Shown here: positions 49,592-61,059 of the stretch, piece after piece
Position numbering within the stretch: position 1 is the first letter of the stretch
Layout: every line of letters starts with the position of its first letter
Assembly: GCA_037576215.1 (NCBI GenBank)
Contig: JBANDB010000018.1
Span: forward strand, 62,001-126,000
Direction: 5' to 3'
From: Armillaria gallica
Lineage: Eukaryota; Basidiomycota; Agaricomycetes; Agaricales; Physalacriaceae
Length of the DNA: 64,000 nucleotides
The notes under the pieces: model-generated
Told to the model about the DNA's origin: nothing
Database searches by the model: none
The model's input: the letters and a program-made list of their open reading frames with translations, nothing else
Program-made: the position numbers and the translations under genes

Positions 49592-50330
49592 GACTCACTT
49601 AAGATATTTTCATTTCTCTGTTTTGGGTTAGGCCTTGGGGATATTGGGAACATTTAACAGGTATCATGTAGCATTTATATCACAAGCGATATTTTCTTCA
49701 TACGCACACTTTATTGTATACTAGAGCATATTAACATAAAGATCAAATTACGAACGTTGAATCTGGTTCTACATGCAATCAGCTGTGCGGTTTACGGGTT
49801 CCTTGTCGTTTTTTTTTAGATTTTCCACCGCAAAGTGAGTTTTGTTCTTTCCGCGTCCCCATACCATACTTGACTACCACCCCCAAGCGACGACCAATCT
49901 TCGTTGAATCAATTGCGATGTCAACTGTACTTAGGTTCCCAGGGCCGGTAGGAAACGAACGACTCATAACGCCAAAGAACTCCCTGAAAAGCAGATCATA
50001 GGTGTTACCGGGGTTCGCCACTCAGTTTAAGGGACCTCCATCCGTTGAATGTTCATGCAGATGGTCAATACCAAGCACGACGAAAAATCGATGAAGGCTA
50101 GAGGGCAAACACTCAAACCATGATGCGGCCTCTTGTAGCACATGCAAAAAGAAAACACTTAACGTCAACGCTAGCGCGTAATGTTCGTTAGCGACTCGCG
50201 AGGCAAGCTGCAGCCCTAGTTTCTTTGAATTTTCACACGTTGCTCGATATGTGGCCTGATGAATAAAAATGCGATATAACACACGGGCATATGTATCATA
50301 AGGCATAGTAGAGCAAGGACGCGAAAACAT
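49592..50330. other. Region between the convergent histidine kinase and uL5 genes
   Basis: About 740 bp holding the two 3' flanks. Two adjacent minus-strand frames (50022-50330 and 49779-50021) are open but match nothing I recognise, and they lie directly downstream of the uL5 stop. Confidence 0.4.
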
Positions 50331-51028
50331 TTATTTCTGAAAAGCACAATGGTAGTGAGTAAGATGAATCGAGAACAAGGATATCCTGGCTCACCAAGAT
50401 GATGCCGTCGAATCGTTGCTTGAACCATGCCATCGTATCGTCCTTCTTGATACGGTGAGTGAAGCCAACACGGGCCTTCTTCTGCTTCCGCCTTGCCACA
50501 CGAGCACCAGGGCGTCCCATAACGACATAGAAGTCCATACCGAAGATACCAATACCAGGGTCATACCGAGCCCCCAAGTCGATATGCTCTTGGATACCGA
50601 ATCCAAAGTTCCCCGTCTCAGAGAAGTTCCTTCGTCTCAGCTCGTACTCCTTCACTTTCAGGCCACGCTCCAAAATCTCCTCAGCCTTGGGGCCCCGGAT
50701 CGTTACATGGACGGCAATTTTTTCGTTACGACGGATACCGAAGGTACGGACGGTGTAACGGGCTTTCGAGGTGACTGGTGTTTGACCAGTGAGCTGTTCC
50801 AGGACCTTCGATGCACGGGTCAGACGATCACCAGATTCACCGACGGAGATGTCTGTGAGGGTAATAATTCAGTACATCGTTGTAGCTGCTCAGTATAAGG
50901 ACGCACTGATGACAAGCTTGTCAATCCGGGGCTCCTTCATGGGGTTGGTGGGGGTCGCCTTCGTGTCGGCCTACATGCACGGTGGTCAATTTACAGGTCA
51001 ACGACATGGCAGACGATGAGCTCACCAT
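50331..51028 (-). CDS. RPL11: 60S ribosomal protein uL5 (L11)
   Basis: Four exons: 51028-51026 (only the ATG), 50970-50907, 50852-50395 and 50336-50331 (only AAA and the TAA stop). The product reads [20 protein letters not shown], then [27 protein letters not shown] being the uL5 hallmark, and continues through [20 protein letters not shown] and [20 protein letters not shown] to DGIILK. It is a core protein of the large subunit central protuberance that binds 5S rRNA with uL18. The length is normal. Coding exons made of one codon at each end are why an open frame alone misses both termini. Confidence 0.96.
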
Positions 51029-52454
51029 TTTGTTGTCGGTTTTGTCGATGTCGGTGAAGGACCTTGCGCGAGGAAATAATGAGAGGCTTAGGTAAGTTGG
51101 TGGCTGAAACTTAATTTTTGCAGTTGCACGGCATCTTCCGGAATCCCTTTGAACCGCCATCACAGCGTTGGTCGTTGAAACGTCGACGCAGTAGACATTT
51201 CTTGTCTCTCTTGCGTGAATGACTATTTTTCCAGCGTTCTAATAATTTCCCCGCGTCGGAAAATGGTATTTATACAAGCCAGAACGAATAAATGTTAATT
51301 TACCTTCGGCTTAATCTCGAAATGTACATGGTAGGTCGAATACCTGACTCTCAGCCTGCATTAGCATGTGCTAATTTCGCTACCAGATAGCAGTACCCGT
51401 CATACCAACGTTCAAACATGTTTCTTCCGAGTGGTCCTATCAGGAAACCTTCCTCTGGTGTATAATCGGGCCATAGGCGAAGTTGTTTAGGATCTTCCTC
51501 GACGTGATGCATACGGTGATATTGTGCACCCTCGTTTATATCATATTTGTGGTCTGGATTCCTTGTCCGTGATAACCAACAACTATTCATTTACAGCCAA
51601 GCATCACCCGAGACTCTTCCATGCTACTCAATACATGTCCAGTTATGACGTTAACTGCTCGGGCTCTATTTTTGACCAGAAGCTTGACGAGGGAGGGCAA
51701 ATCTTGCCCGGCATCAAACTCATATGTTGCGCAAGATAGTCTCCGCGCGTCCTTGTCGATCAAATTCCAGCGGCAAGGGGGACTCTCTGTTCGCTAGACT
51801 CGTCACTCATAGTTGATCCTGCAAGAGTCATTTAGTATGATTTCTCTTGTCTTGGTCTTTGTGCCGAATCTTATGTAGTTACCAGATGACGATGTCCGGA
51901 ATTTTGCCTCCAGATACATTTATCCGACGATCCAACTTAACGAGACACGGATATAAGAATCGTGATCAGTACCTTATTCTTAAGTGGTCGTACCAAGAAA
52001 TCCATTCAGGTTTTGCCCTCAATCCCGGTCAAACTGGTCATGGGGCATCCAAAGCAATACTTTCGGTGACAGACAGGTTTTCCCGGGAGGGGGATCTTAC
52101 CTCACAATCGGTATCGATAGAGCGTGGAACAGTTGAAGGCTGAGCCCAAGCATTATCGTACTGCAGACCGGTCCGATTTCCGGCCCACGATCACTGCTAG
52201 GGAATCCGGCAGGGAGATCTAAACGCTTATGATTTTGGCACAAGAACGTACTAACAAATACGGAGACACCTCGGGAACCGCCTCTCGTACCGGGCACTTT
52301 TCGGTATCATTTACCATCATCCTACTTCGTAGGGGCTCGAGACTTGACATACTGCTAGCCAACATGAACGCGCTGGCAACTATTTTTCAGAATTCTTCTT
52401 GTATAAAAGACGACCGCACCACTGCTCGTTTATCGTCAAGCAAACATCCCTACA
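51029..52454. other. Intergenic region between uL5 and the GH7 gene
   Basis: About 1.4 kb. The uL5 promoter is on the left and the cellobiohydrolase promoter on the right, with a TATA box at 52402. A minus-strand frame of 79 codons at 51351-51590 (containing LRLWPDYTPEEGFLIGPLGR) looks mildly coding but matches no family I know and has no splice partners; it may be a gene fragment. Confidence 0.4.
52402..52408 (+). promoter_or_regulatory. TATA box of the GH7 gene
   Basis: TATAAAA lies 47 nt upstream of the cellobiohydrolase ATG, a spacing compatible with a short leader. Strong TATA elements are common in inducible fungal cellulase genes. Confidence 0.6.
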
Positions 52455-53888
52455 ATGTTTCCCAAGGTCGCTCTTCTCTCCCTCGCTCTCACCGCTGTTG
52501 TCTACGGCCAGCAAGTCGGGACTCTAACAGCGGAGAACCACCCCTCACTCCAAGTTCAGACATGTACAACAGGTGGCAGCTGCCAGACTCAGTCCAGGGC
52601 GATTACACTCGACTCCAACTGGCGTTGGACACATCAGGTTTCGAGTGCCACCAATTGTTACACCGGCAATACCTGGGACACGTCTATCTGCCCTGATCCC
52701 ACGACCTGCGCAGCCAACTGTGCTTTGGACGGCGCCGACTACGCTGGCACGTATGGTATCACGACCAGCGGCAACGCGCTCACTTTGAAGTTCGTCACCC
52801 ACGGACAATACTCCACCAACATCGGCTCCCGCGTGTACTTGCTCGACTCAACCGGCAGCAAGTACCAAATGTTCAACCTGAAGAACCAGGAATTCACCTT
52901 TGACGTCGACATGTCGAACCTCCCTTGCGGTCTCAACGGTGCTCTGTACTTCGTCCAGATGGACGCTGATGGTGGAATGGCCAGGTTCCCTACCAACAAG
53001 GCCGGTGCCAAGTTTGGAACTGGTTATTGCGATACCCAGTGTCCGCACGACATCAAGTTCATCAACGGACAGGCAAGTTTTCCATCTCTTTCTCGCCTTT
53101 CACCTTAGCTCATCGCCAATATTTAGGCCAATACTCTGGGCTGGGCGCCTTCTGACAGCGACGCTAATGCCGGAGCGGGTCAATTCGGCAGTTGCTGCAA
53201 TGAGATGGATATCTGGGAAGCCAACTCTCAAGCTGCCGCTGTCACTCCCCACGTCTGCTCGGGCATCACTGGCCAGACGAGGTGCTCTGGCACCCAGTGT
53301 GGAGATGGTGATGAGAGAGCCGAAGGAGTTTGCGACAAGGATGGCTGCGACTTCAACTCGTTCCGTATGGGCAACCAGAACTTCCTTGGGCAAGGCAAGA
53401 CCGTCAACACCAACTCCAAGTTCACCGTCGTCACCCAGTTCCTCACTTCCGACAACACCACCACTGGCACTCTCCACGAAATCCGCCGTCTCTATGTCCA
53501 GAACGGCCAAGTCATCCAGAATTCCAAGACCACCCTCCCCGGTATCAACGCCTACGACTCTATTACCGACAACTTCTGTGCCGACCAGAAGGCGCTCTTC
53601 GGTGATACCAACACTTTCGCAGCCAAGGGCGGACTTGCCGCTATGGGTAATGCTTTCAGCGCCGGCATGGCTTTGGTCATGAGTATTTGGGATGATCACG
53701 CCGTCAACATGTTGTGGCTCGACAGTGACTACCCCACCGACGTTCCTGCATCCAACCCCGGTGTCTCCCGTGGACCATGCTCTACGACTTCTGGCCAACC
53801 TACCCAGGTCGAGTCGCAGTCCGGCAATTCACAAGTCATCTTCTCCAACATCAAGACCGGCCCCATTGGCTCTACTTTCGCCCATTAA
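52455..53888 (+). CDS. GH7 cellobiohydrolase without a cellulose-binding module
   Basis: Exons 52455-53072 and 53127-53888 encode 459 residues. A signal peptide ([18 protein letters not shown]) precedes a mature start QQVGT. By family it is a retaining cellobiohydrolase acting on crystalline cellulose from reducing ends. The catalytic E-x-D-x2-E is present as EMDIWEAN (nucleophile, assisting Asp, acid/base). Many cysteines ([10 protein letters not shown], later [10 protein letters not shown]) fit the usual disulfides. The protein ends GPIGSTFAH with no linker and no CBM1. The single intron is GC-AG with a GCAAGT donor, since NGQANTLGW reads only that way. A TATA box precedes it and a GH35 gene follows in the same direction, suggesting a plant-wall degradation context. 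Confidence 0.96.
53073..53126 (+). other. GC-AG intron in the GH7 gene
   Basis: Donor GCAAGT after AACGGACAG, acceptor ATTTAG before GCCAATACT. It restores the conserved NGQANTLGW. Confidence 0.8.
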
Positions 53889-54780
53889 AAGTGCGCTACT
53901 CTTAATATTCATTACATATTCGCGCTGACTAGAAAATCATGCAGATATTAATGCAACGCCTTTCCTCAGGTGAGGCTCGCGCTTGTTTTGTCTGACCTTG
54001 ACTCAAAGTGTCCTTGAAGATTTAAGTATTCACGACTGTCTTTACGCTCTTTTCTTCTCAACAAATTTCCACCAGCCAATTTCTTTCATCACTTCGTTCG
54101 TGTCTCTGTCCTTCGCTTCGAGACTTCTACTAACCTGATTGATACCGAAGACTTGTCTTCATAATTCCTTTCCTTTCTTCCCTGGCTGGCAGGCTCGCTG
54201 TGCGTATCCCATATAGCTCTTCCTCCTTCTCCAGCCGCTTACGTCTTACACAGGCCTCCTTCTGACTTTCTTGAGTGCATCTGTGGGGCGCATGTTCATG
54301 AGTATAGTGTGATTGATGAATAACGGAACAAAAGCCAAGGCGTCGAGTAGAGCATTCGTATTTTACCCCAGATTATCAGTTTATTGGAAGTCTAGCTAGT
54401 TATATAAAAGACTTGTGATTTGATCGCTCCCGCAATGAACGGCAAGGAAATCTCGGATGATGAGCTGTCTGCTCTAAAGTATGCTCTGAACAAACATCAC
54501 TGACAGAACACGAGCAGAACATCGACAAGGCGCTTAACTTTGGTCCACGTGCCGAAGGCCCGGGTTTCCGGAGAAAGTGCGGACCGTTCATGTTCAGGAT
54601 GACCTTTGCTTGCATGGCGCGCGTCGTACCCATCATGAAAAAAGTTCTTGAATGTCATGTGTTGCTTCTACGGGTTCATTTTCATCTCTTCTGAGCGAAG
54701 GCCTTCACATCAGAGTAAACCCATCTGACCATATAAAAACTGTGTTCGATGTCTGCTTCATACACATCAACCCTCGGAAG
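53889..54780. other. Intergenic region between the GH7 and GH35 genes
   Basis: About 0.9 kb. 54010-54240 is pyrimidine-rich, like a fungal promoter or leader. A TATA-like TATATAAAA at 54401-54409 is followed by an ATG at 54435 that opens only 22 codons. I cannot build a gene from it; it may be a decayed small gene. The last 100 bp is the GH35 leader. Confidence 0.4.
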
Positions 54781-57700
54781 ATGCTCGTATATCTGCTTTT
54801 GGCTCTCTTGCTGGCCTGTAGCCCGGGGATCTTGGTCGAAAGCCTTCACACATACTCTCGCAGAAATTCCACTGGTCTCACGGATGAAGTCACTTGGGAT
54901 CCTTATTCGCTATCGATTCATGGACAACGTGTGTTTATCTTGGCAGCAGAGGTTCATCCGTGGAGGATTCCAGGAGATCCAGCCATCTGGGCCGACATTT
55001 TTCAAAAAGTTAAAGCCAACGGGTTCAATACTGTATCGTTTTATGTCAACTGGGCTCTCCATTATCCTGCACCCGATACCAATGGTGGTGGAGGTGACTT
55101 TGAAGAAGGAACCTACAGGGATATACAAGGATTCATTGACCAAGCGAAGAAGGCTGGTCTTTGGATGATTGCGAGGTTTGCCCGCATTGGTTCAATTTTC
55201 TTGGCATGTGCTGACCCTTTTAATCAGACCCGGTCCGTACATCAGTAAGAAAGACTGCATCTGTCCTAGATATTATATTGACGTCATCATACAGACGGAG
55301 AAACTACGGGTGGTGGATTCCCCGGCTGGGTAGGGAATATCGCAGGCAACCTTCGCTCGAACAATCCAAATTATACTGAAGGTATGGGGATGCAAACTCG
55401 GCTTCGGCAGCTATGTTCTGATTTTTTTAACCAGCTTGGATGCCTTATCTGACTTCGATATCCAAAATAATTGCCAAGAATCAGATCACCAATGGAGGTC
55501 CCAGTAAGTTTTGATGTAACAGAAAAAGACTTGTGTTCACATCGAGCGCATTTAGTCATCCTTGTCCAAGCCGAAAACGAATACTCTGAAAGTGCAGGCA
55601 ACGATGTATACATGCAGGCTATCATCGACTTGTATAGAGACAATGGTATTGTGATTCGTACGTCGGCGTTTTCTCCTCACAGGCCGACTACTCTCACGGT
55701 TGCAACTATGCTACATAGCCACAACTCACAACGACCAACATTCCGGACAAGCAGGGTATCATCTCCTACTTGCCTTACCCTCTTCGCATATTGATTCAAA
55801 ACATAGGAATTTCTCACCTGACCGTCCCGGTCTTGGACGTGTTAACATATATTGGTATATCTCTCGATCACACTCCCCGTCAGGAAGCTTACTATTTAAT
55901 CCAAGCGGCGACTCTTACCCCCAAGGTTCTAATCGCTGGGCGCAAGTTCAATCGATATATTACTCTGCGCACCAGGCTGTTGCCCCAAGTAATCCTTTGT
56001 GTCTCGCCGAGGTATTATGCGTAATGGATGGGTACACCTTCTTTGACTCACTGTGTTACTTCAGTTTGGGGGAGGCTTCCTATTGCAGTGGGGTTCTGTT
56101 ACACCTCGAGGCGGTACGGGATACGAGAAATACTGTGTGTGAAAATCTTACCGTCTTGCCGTTCATGATATATTCTTGTGTAGCGAATGCCAATGGTCTA
56201 ACCGATGCTGCATTTGGTGCGGGTCGCCACAGCCGTCATTGCATTGATACTAACATGTGACATTTGATCAGAGAATGTCTTCTACAAGGAAAATTAGCAA
56301 GTATTTCTACTCTGGTGTTGTTTTTGTTACGAACTCAACGCCCTATTTCGCGTAGCGCGCAAACAGCCACCATCCTGAGTGAGTTGCGGTGTATTAGCCG
56401 AATCTCGCTCTTCTGATGCTGAACACAAGACATATACATGCTCTTCGGAGGCACGAATTGGGGACAGACTGCGGCTCCAGTTAGTGCGCGCCTCGCGTCT
56501 GTAATTTGTGTACCTAATTTCGTTGACAGGTCTCATATACCTCATATGATTATGGCGGAGGTGTGGTTATCTATTTCTGCCTTTGCGCACGGCACTTATT
56601 CCAGAAAGGAATCAACGAGAACCGCGTCGCTAACACCAAGATGAACGAAATGCGCTTACAAGGTTCGTTGTCTCCAATAGTCTCCAGTTTCGTGGGAGCT
56701 TCTTGAATCATTCCTCCATAGGACTATTCTTGCGTGTCTCTTGTGACTTGTTGTCGTCGGATCTCATAGCGAACAGCACAAACTATACAACGTCGCCGTT
56801 GATTCATACAGCAGAATTGCGCAGTCCTATTACGGGTGCTGCGTTCTATATAACTCGTCACAACGATTCCACGTGAAGTGCACCCGGATTCTTGAAATTA
56901 TCACTATACTTACATACCCGCAGATCAACGGAGCTGACTACCACGCAGATTCGTGTCAACACTTCCCAAGGGTCTTTGTTAGTACCTCAAACTGGCGTTT
57001 TGACCTTTGATGGGCGTGAGAGTAAAATAATTGTTACCGACTACGTCTTTGGAAGGAGTTCTACCACTATACTATACTCAACCGCTGAGTATGTGGCATG
57101 CTATTTTCTTGAGCACATAGTAATTCTTAACTGTCTTTCTTCAGGATTATGACATGGACGACGTTAGCACTGACCTCTTGTTGAATGTGTTTCTTGTCAG
57201 GCTGATCTTCCCTAGGATCGGTGATACGGACTACCTTATCCTATACGCCCCGGAGGGCCAGACAGGCGAAACTGCATTTTTACTGTCGACTGAACTCAAA
57301 GTATCGAACCTCCAGGATGCCCCTGGAGCTACGGCAACTCTCTCCGACGGCAGACTGACGCTACAGTACACCCTGAAAGGGTCTCAATTCATTCCCATTC
57401 AATTGCAAAGTACTAAATTCGTGGTCATCCTTCTGGATAAAGCAACTGCCTACCAATGGCATGCCCCAATCATAGAAGGGAGCGGTACCTTTGGCAATTT
57501 CTTTTCCATTGGAACGAACGAAACGTCAGTCTTCTGCCATCTTTTCACATACCCAGAGATCTAAATATATCCAGCGTTCTTGTTGGAGGGCCGTATGTTC
57601 TGCGTTCTTCAAGTTTAAGTCGAAATACACTGGAACTGGTTAGTCATTATTAGTACGATTATCGGCCATGCGTTTTACAATGCTTCATTCCTAGACTGGA

Positions 57701-59383
57701 GATCTCAATGGTACCACTTCCGTGGAGTTCATTGCACCTTCGTCTATCTCTCGGTTGTCATGGAATGGCAAAGATATACCGATATCCAAATCGTCTCGTG
57801 GAACATTTGTGGCTACTATACAGGGTGCAAACGTTGGCATCAATCTGCCTACTCTTGGCGACTGGAAAGTTTCTGGCAGGTGAGAAGAGGACGCTCTTTA
57901 CACAGAACAGTTGATTCATCCACTGATCATTCAAGCCTACCGGAGATTGAGCCAGATTTTGACGACTCCCAGTTTGTTCTAGCTGATATTAGAACCACCA
58001 ACGTAAGACGCCCTTCCATCGACTCGAGACCACTAATCTCAAGGCTTTACTTGCAGTATACAAACCTCCCTCCATTGTTTGGTGATGTAGTACTCTATTC
58101 ACAGCAATACGGGTAAGTCATAACAAACGCAAGGAATTGATCAATAATAATTCTACTAGATTTTACGGTGGGAACTTGATCTTTCGAGGACACTTCGAAG
58201 CATCTGGAGACGAGACCACCGTGAGGCTCGCAGTCCAATATGGCTTTGCTGGCGGATACACTGCCTGGCTCAATGGCGTCTTCCTTGGATCGGGGCAAGG
58301 CAACTCGACCGTGAGCTTGTCAGAAGATTCTTGGGCTATTCCTGCAAATACACTTCAAGTGAGGAAGGACAATGTGCTCGTTGTTGTTCAAGGTATACTA
58401 CTTTCATTCTACGCGTCCCCTCCAAGACTCACATTTTGTGGTGTAGATCACACTGGGTATGTGATATCTGCGTAGATCGAAGACCGGAGAACTCTCTGAC
58501 GCACTTTGATAAAGCATTTCTGAAACTAGCAGTAGGTCTTACCGCATACGCCGGCCACCTCGCAGGTCCTGATCTAATAATAACTAGCAAACGGTGGCAA
58601 AGAGCCCCGGGGAATACGAGGGTACGACATTGAAGGTGGAAATGCAACCTTCACTTCGTGGAGGCTACAGGGAAATCAAGGCGGAGCAGCCAATACCCCC
58701 GACACCTATCGAGGATATTTAAACGAAGGAGGTTTGTATGCAGAAAGGATTGGTGCTCACCTACCTGGGTATCCCGACATCCAATGGAAAAATGGTACGC
58801 CACTCTCTGGTGGTGGCCTCTCACGCGCTGGAATCAATTTCTATCGCACAACATTCGACCTGGTAAAGCTTTGCCGAATGAATATCGAGCACTATTGAAC
58901 TGATATATTTTAGCGCGTTCCTGATGGCGTCGATTTTCCTATCCGATTGTCAATAACTCCTAGCGACATCAGCTCGAACTTTAGAGTTCAAATTTACCTG
59001 AATGGATGGCAAGTGGGCAAGTACATCAATAACATAGGGTGAGCTCGGTTTAAAGAGGATTTTCCCTGATATTCTGGAGATCTGACTGGTATGTCCTTAG
59101 TCCCCAGACAGATTTCATTCTTCCCGCAAGGTAATATCAAATTTTGACGAGATTAGCTCCATTATAGGCTAACACACCTACTAGTGTTCTTCGGCGATCC
59201 TCAACAAACACATTGTCACTATCGCTGTGGTCCCTGGATAACTCTGGCGCTTCTATAGCAGGTCTCAGGCTGATATCTGATGGGATCTTCTCAACCTCCC
59301 TCGTTTTCAATGACTACCGTACACCGGATTACATTGAACAGCAGAAGAACAGACCGTCTGGGACATACTATGAACCGATGTGA
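54781..59383 (+). CDS. GH35 beta-galactosidase (secreted)
   Basis: A large multi-exon gene; exon 1 is 54781-55175. The ATG at 54781 opens a signal peptide ([20 protein letters not shown]). The GH35 TIM barrel follows: [35 protein letters not shown], then after splicing [20 protein letters not shown]. The acid/base Glu is in VQAENEYS and the nucleophile Glu in [23 protein letters not shown] and SYTSYDYGG close the barrel. Beta domains and jelly-roll lectin-like domains run to the end ([37 protein letters not shown]), ending at a TGA at 59381. It cleaves terminal beta-galactosyl residues, probably from plant polysaccharides. Intron 56297-56355 is GC-AG. Near 58450-58595 two closely spaced introns flank a 17-nt exon; this keeps the frame open but needs RNA support. 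Confidence 0.88.
56297..56355 (+). other. GC-AG intron in the GH35 gene
   Basis: Donor GCAAGT after GAAAATTA, acceptor GCGTAG before CGCGCAAAC. It gives YKENYAQTATIL in frame. Confidence 0.65.
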
Positions 59384-59554
59384 AGGTTGAGACGGGGAAT
59401 TGACTGTGAATAAATCAATAACATTATACATGAACGGCACGGGAGTTATGGTCAAACGTGTTTCGCTATTACTTCAGTCACTATCGTCGCCTAAGAAGGC
59501 CATAATGCTTTGCCTAGCTGACATCTTCGCCCATGTCAGTTATAGGGCATTTAA

Positions 59555-60828
59555 TCAGGTAACATGTATGCTCACTTTCCGCTTCACAGGCTTTTCAGTC
59601 ATCTCTTCGTCAGAGTTATCCTGGTCAGATTCGGCTGCCTTCTTTGCCGTGGCACGGCTCCGCGACGAGCGGCTCACGAATGATTTCTCAAAAGATTGAA
59701 CGTCAGCTAGGAGTGCAAAATGAGTCACTTGACGCCGAAGAGTAAGAAAGATACCACATACCTAGCTCTTGCTCCATCTCTCGCTTTTCTCGAATGGCTT
59801 TGGCCTGCTCCATGCTCATTCGGCCCTTCATGCCCAACTCAGCGAGGATATCCTTGATGATTTTAATCTGCTGTGACGGTCGATCGATGCCTTCGAAAAG
59901 CTTCGCCCATGGTTTGCGCACACCACATGCTAGAACCAAAGACTGGTCGCCTAGTTAGGACAGCTTGAAGACTAGACTTGAGAGAAAACATGCCTTCAAA
60001 CGCTTGATAGTGGCATCATCTTTGTCCGATGGTTTCTTGTCGGCGATTTTCTTGGTTATAGACGGACGCTTGGATTTGGACTCCTGTCGCAGTAGTCAGT
60101 TCCATGAAGGCAAAACTTGGACGGCAACAATAGCAACCTTCTTATCTTTGGTTGCAGTCTTCTTCTGCGTAATAGGTGGTTCATTCTCCACATTCGAGTC
60201 ACCGGAGCCCTGCGGATGGCGATTCAGAGGGAGCTTCATAATGGGGCAAAATGTTGCTCACCCCAGCATCCTCGGCAGGTTTTGGCTTGGGCTTGGAGCG
60301 CTGCTTTTCATGGCTGCTGGCCTTTGGCTTCAGAGGCGCAGTAGATTTCTTCTTCGGTTGAGGATCCTCATCTTCAGAGAACAAGCTCTTGGATTTTGCA
60401 GATGTTGGGTCGAGAGGTTTCTGTGGGAAGTTCGCACCAACGCCGACGTATCATCATGCGATGCCTACCTGATGAGGAATGTAGGTTCCTTGTCCAAATA
60501 CGAAAGGATTGACGGGGTCGTATGGGACGTCGTCCTCGATGTCGGATGAGGCCACAACGGACTTGGGTCGTCATCAATTTAGGCAACGACAAATTTTGTC
60601 TACACGCACCGCCGACTTGAACTTCTTCACTTTGGCGACGCTTAGTGCTTTCTTTTCAGAGGAATCCATTGATTTGCGTTTCTTTGAGGTACTGGTGTTG
60701 CCAGCCTGCGTGCTGTAAGCTATCGATTCGGAACAACATAGTGAGAATGGACCAACCGATCTAACTTCCACGTCAGAGTCGGACGCGTAGGAGCTTGCGC
60801 CTGAGGCTTGTTCAGAATCCGACGACAT
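59555..60828 (-). CDS. HIRIP3-like histone chaperone (CHZ-type C-terminus)
   Basis: The product starts MSSDSEQASGASSYASDSDV. It is dominated by Ser/Asp-rich and Lys-rich disordered stretches (KKRKSMDSSEKKALSVAKVK, later KSLFSEDEDPQPKKKSTAPL). The only folded part is C-terminal: IKRLKACLVLACGVRKPWAK, then IKDILAELGMKGRMSMEQAK and REKREMEQEL. That matches the conserved end of HIRIP3, a partner of HIRA that chaperones H2A-H2B. The last exon is again acidic and Ser-rich (AESDQDNSDEEMTEKP). Several short introns are present; exon limits are approximate, including an acceptor inside the first one, where only the CAG before GCTGGC keeps the frame. The role in chromatin assembly is by homology. Confidence 0.6.
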
Positions 60829-61059
60829 ACTTCAAAGTAATATGATGGTCAAGAGAGGAACTTGTACTCCGGCAAGCAAGACGCGACTGTCACATCAACG
60901 GTCACGGTCACGTGTGCTGACGCGCTACTAATAATAATATTAAATATGTACACAAAAATAGATTGACGCCATAACACGACTGAAGAACCCCCCTTCCCCC
61001 CCCCCAACCAAAAGCACAATTCATCGCCAATAACAACAAGTATGGAGTCCTCCGAGCCC

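Noticed and set aside
49779..50330. Two consecutive minus-strand frames after uL5 as a separate gene
   Set aside because: They start immediately after the uL5 stop, have no recognisable domain and no clear promoter or splice links; most likely 3' flank.
58450..58600. Suspected frameshift in the GH35 gene
   Set aside because: A 17-nt exon (CATTTCTGAAACTAGCA) between two GT-AG introns keeps the frame into [13 protein letters not shown], so no disruption is required.
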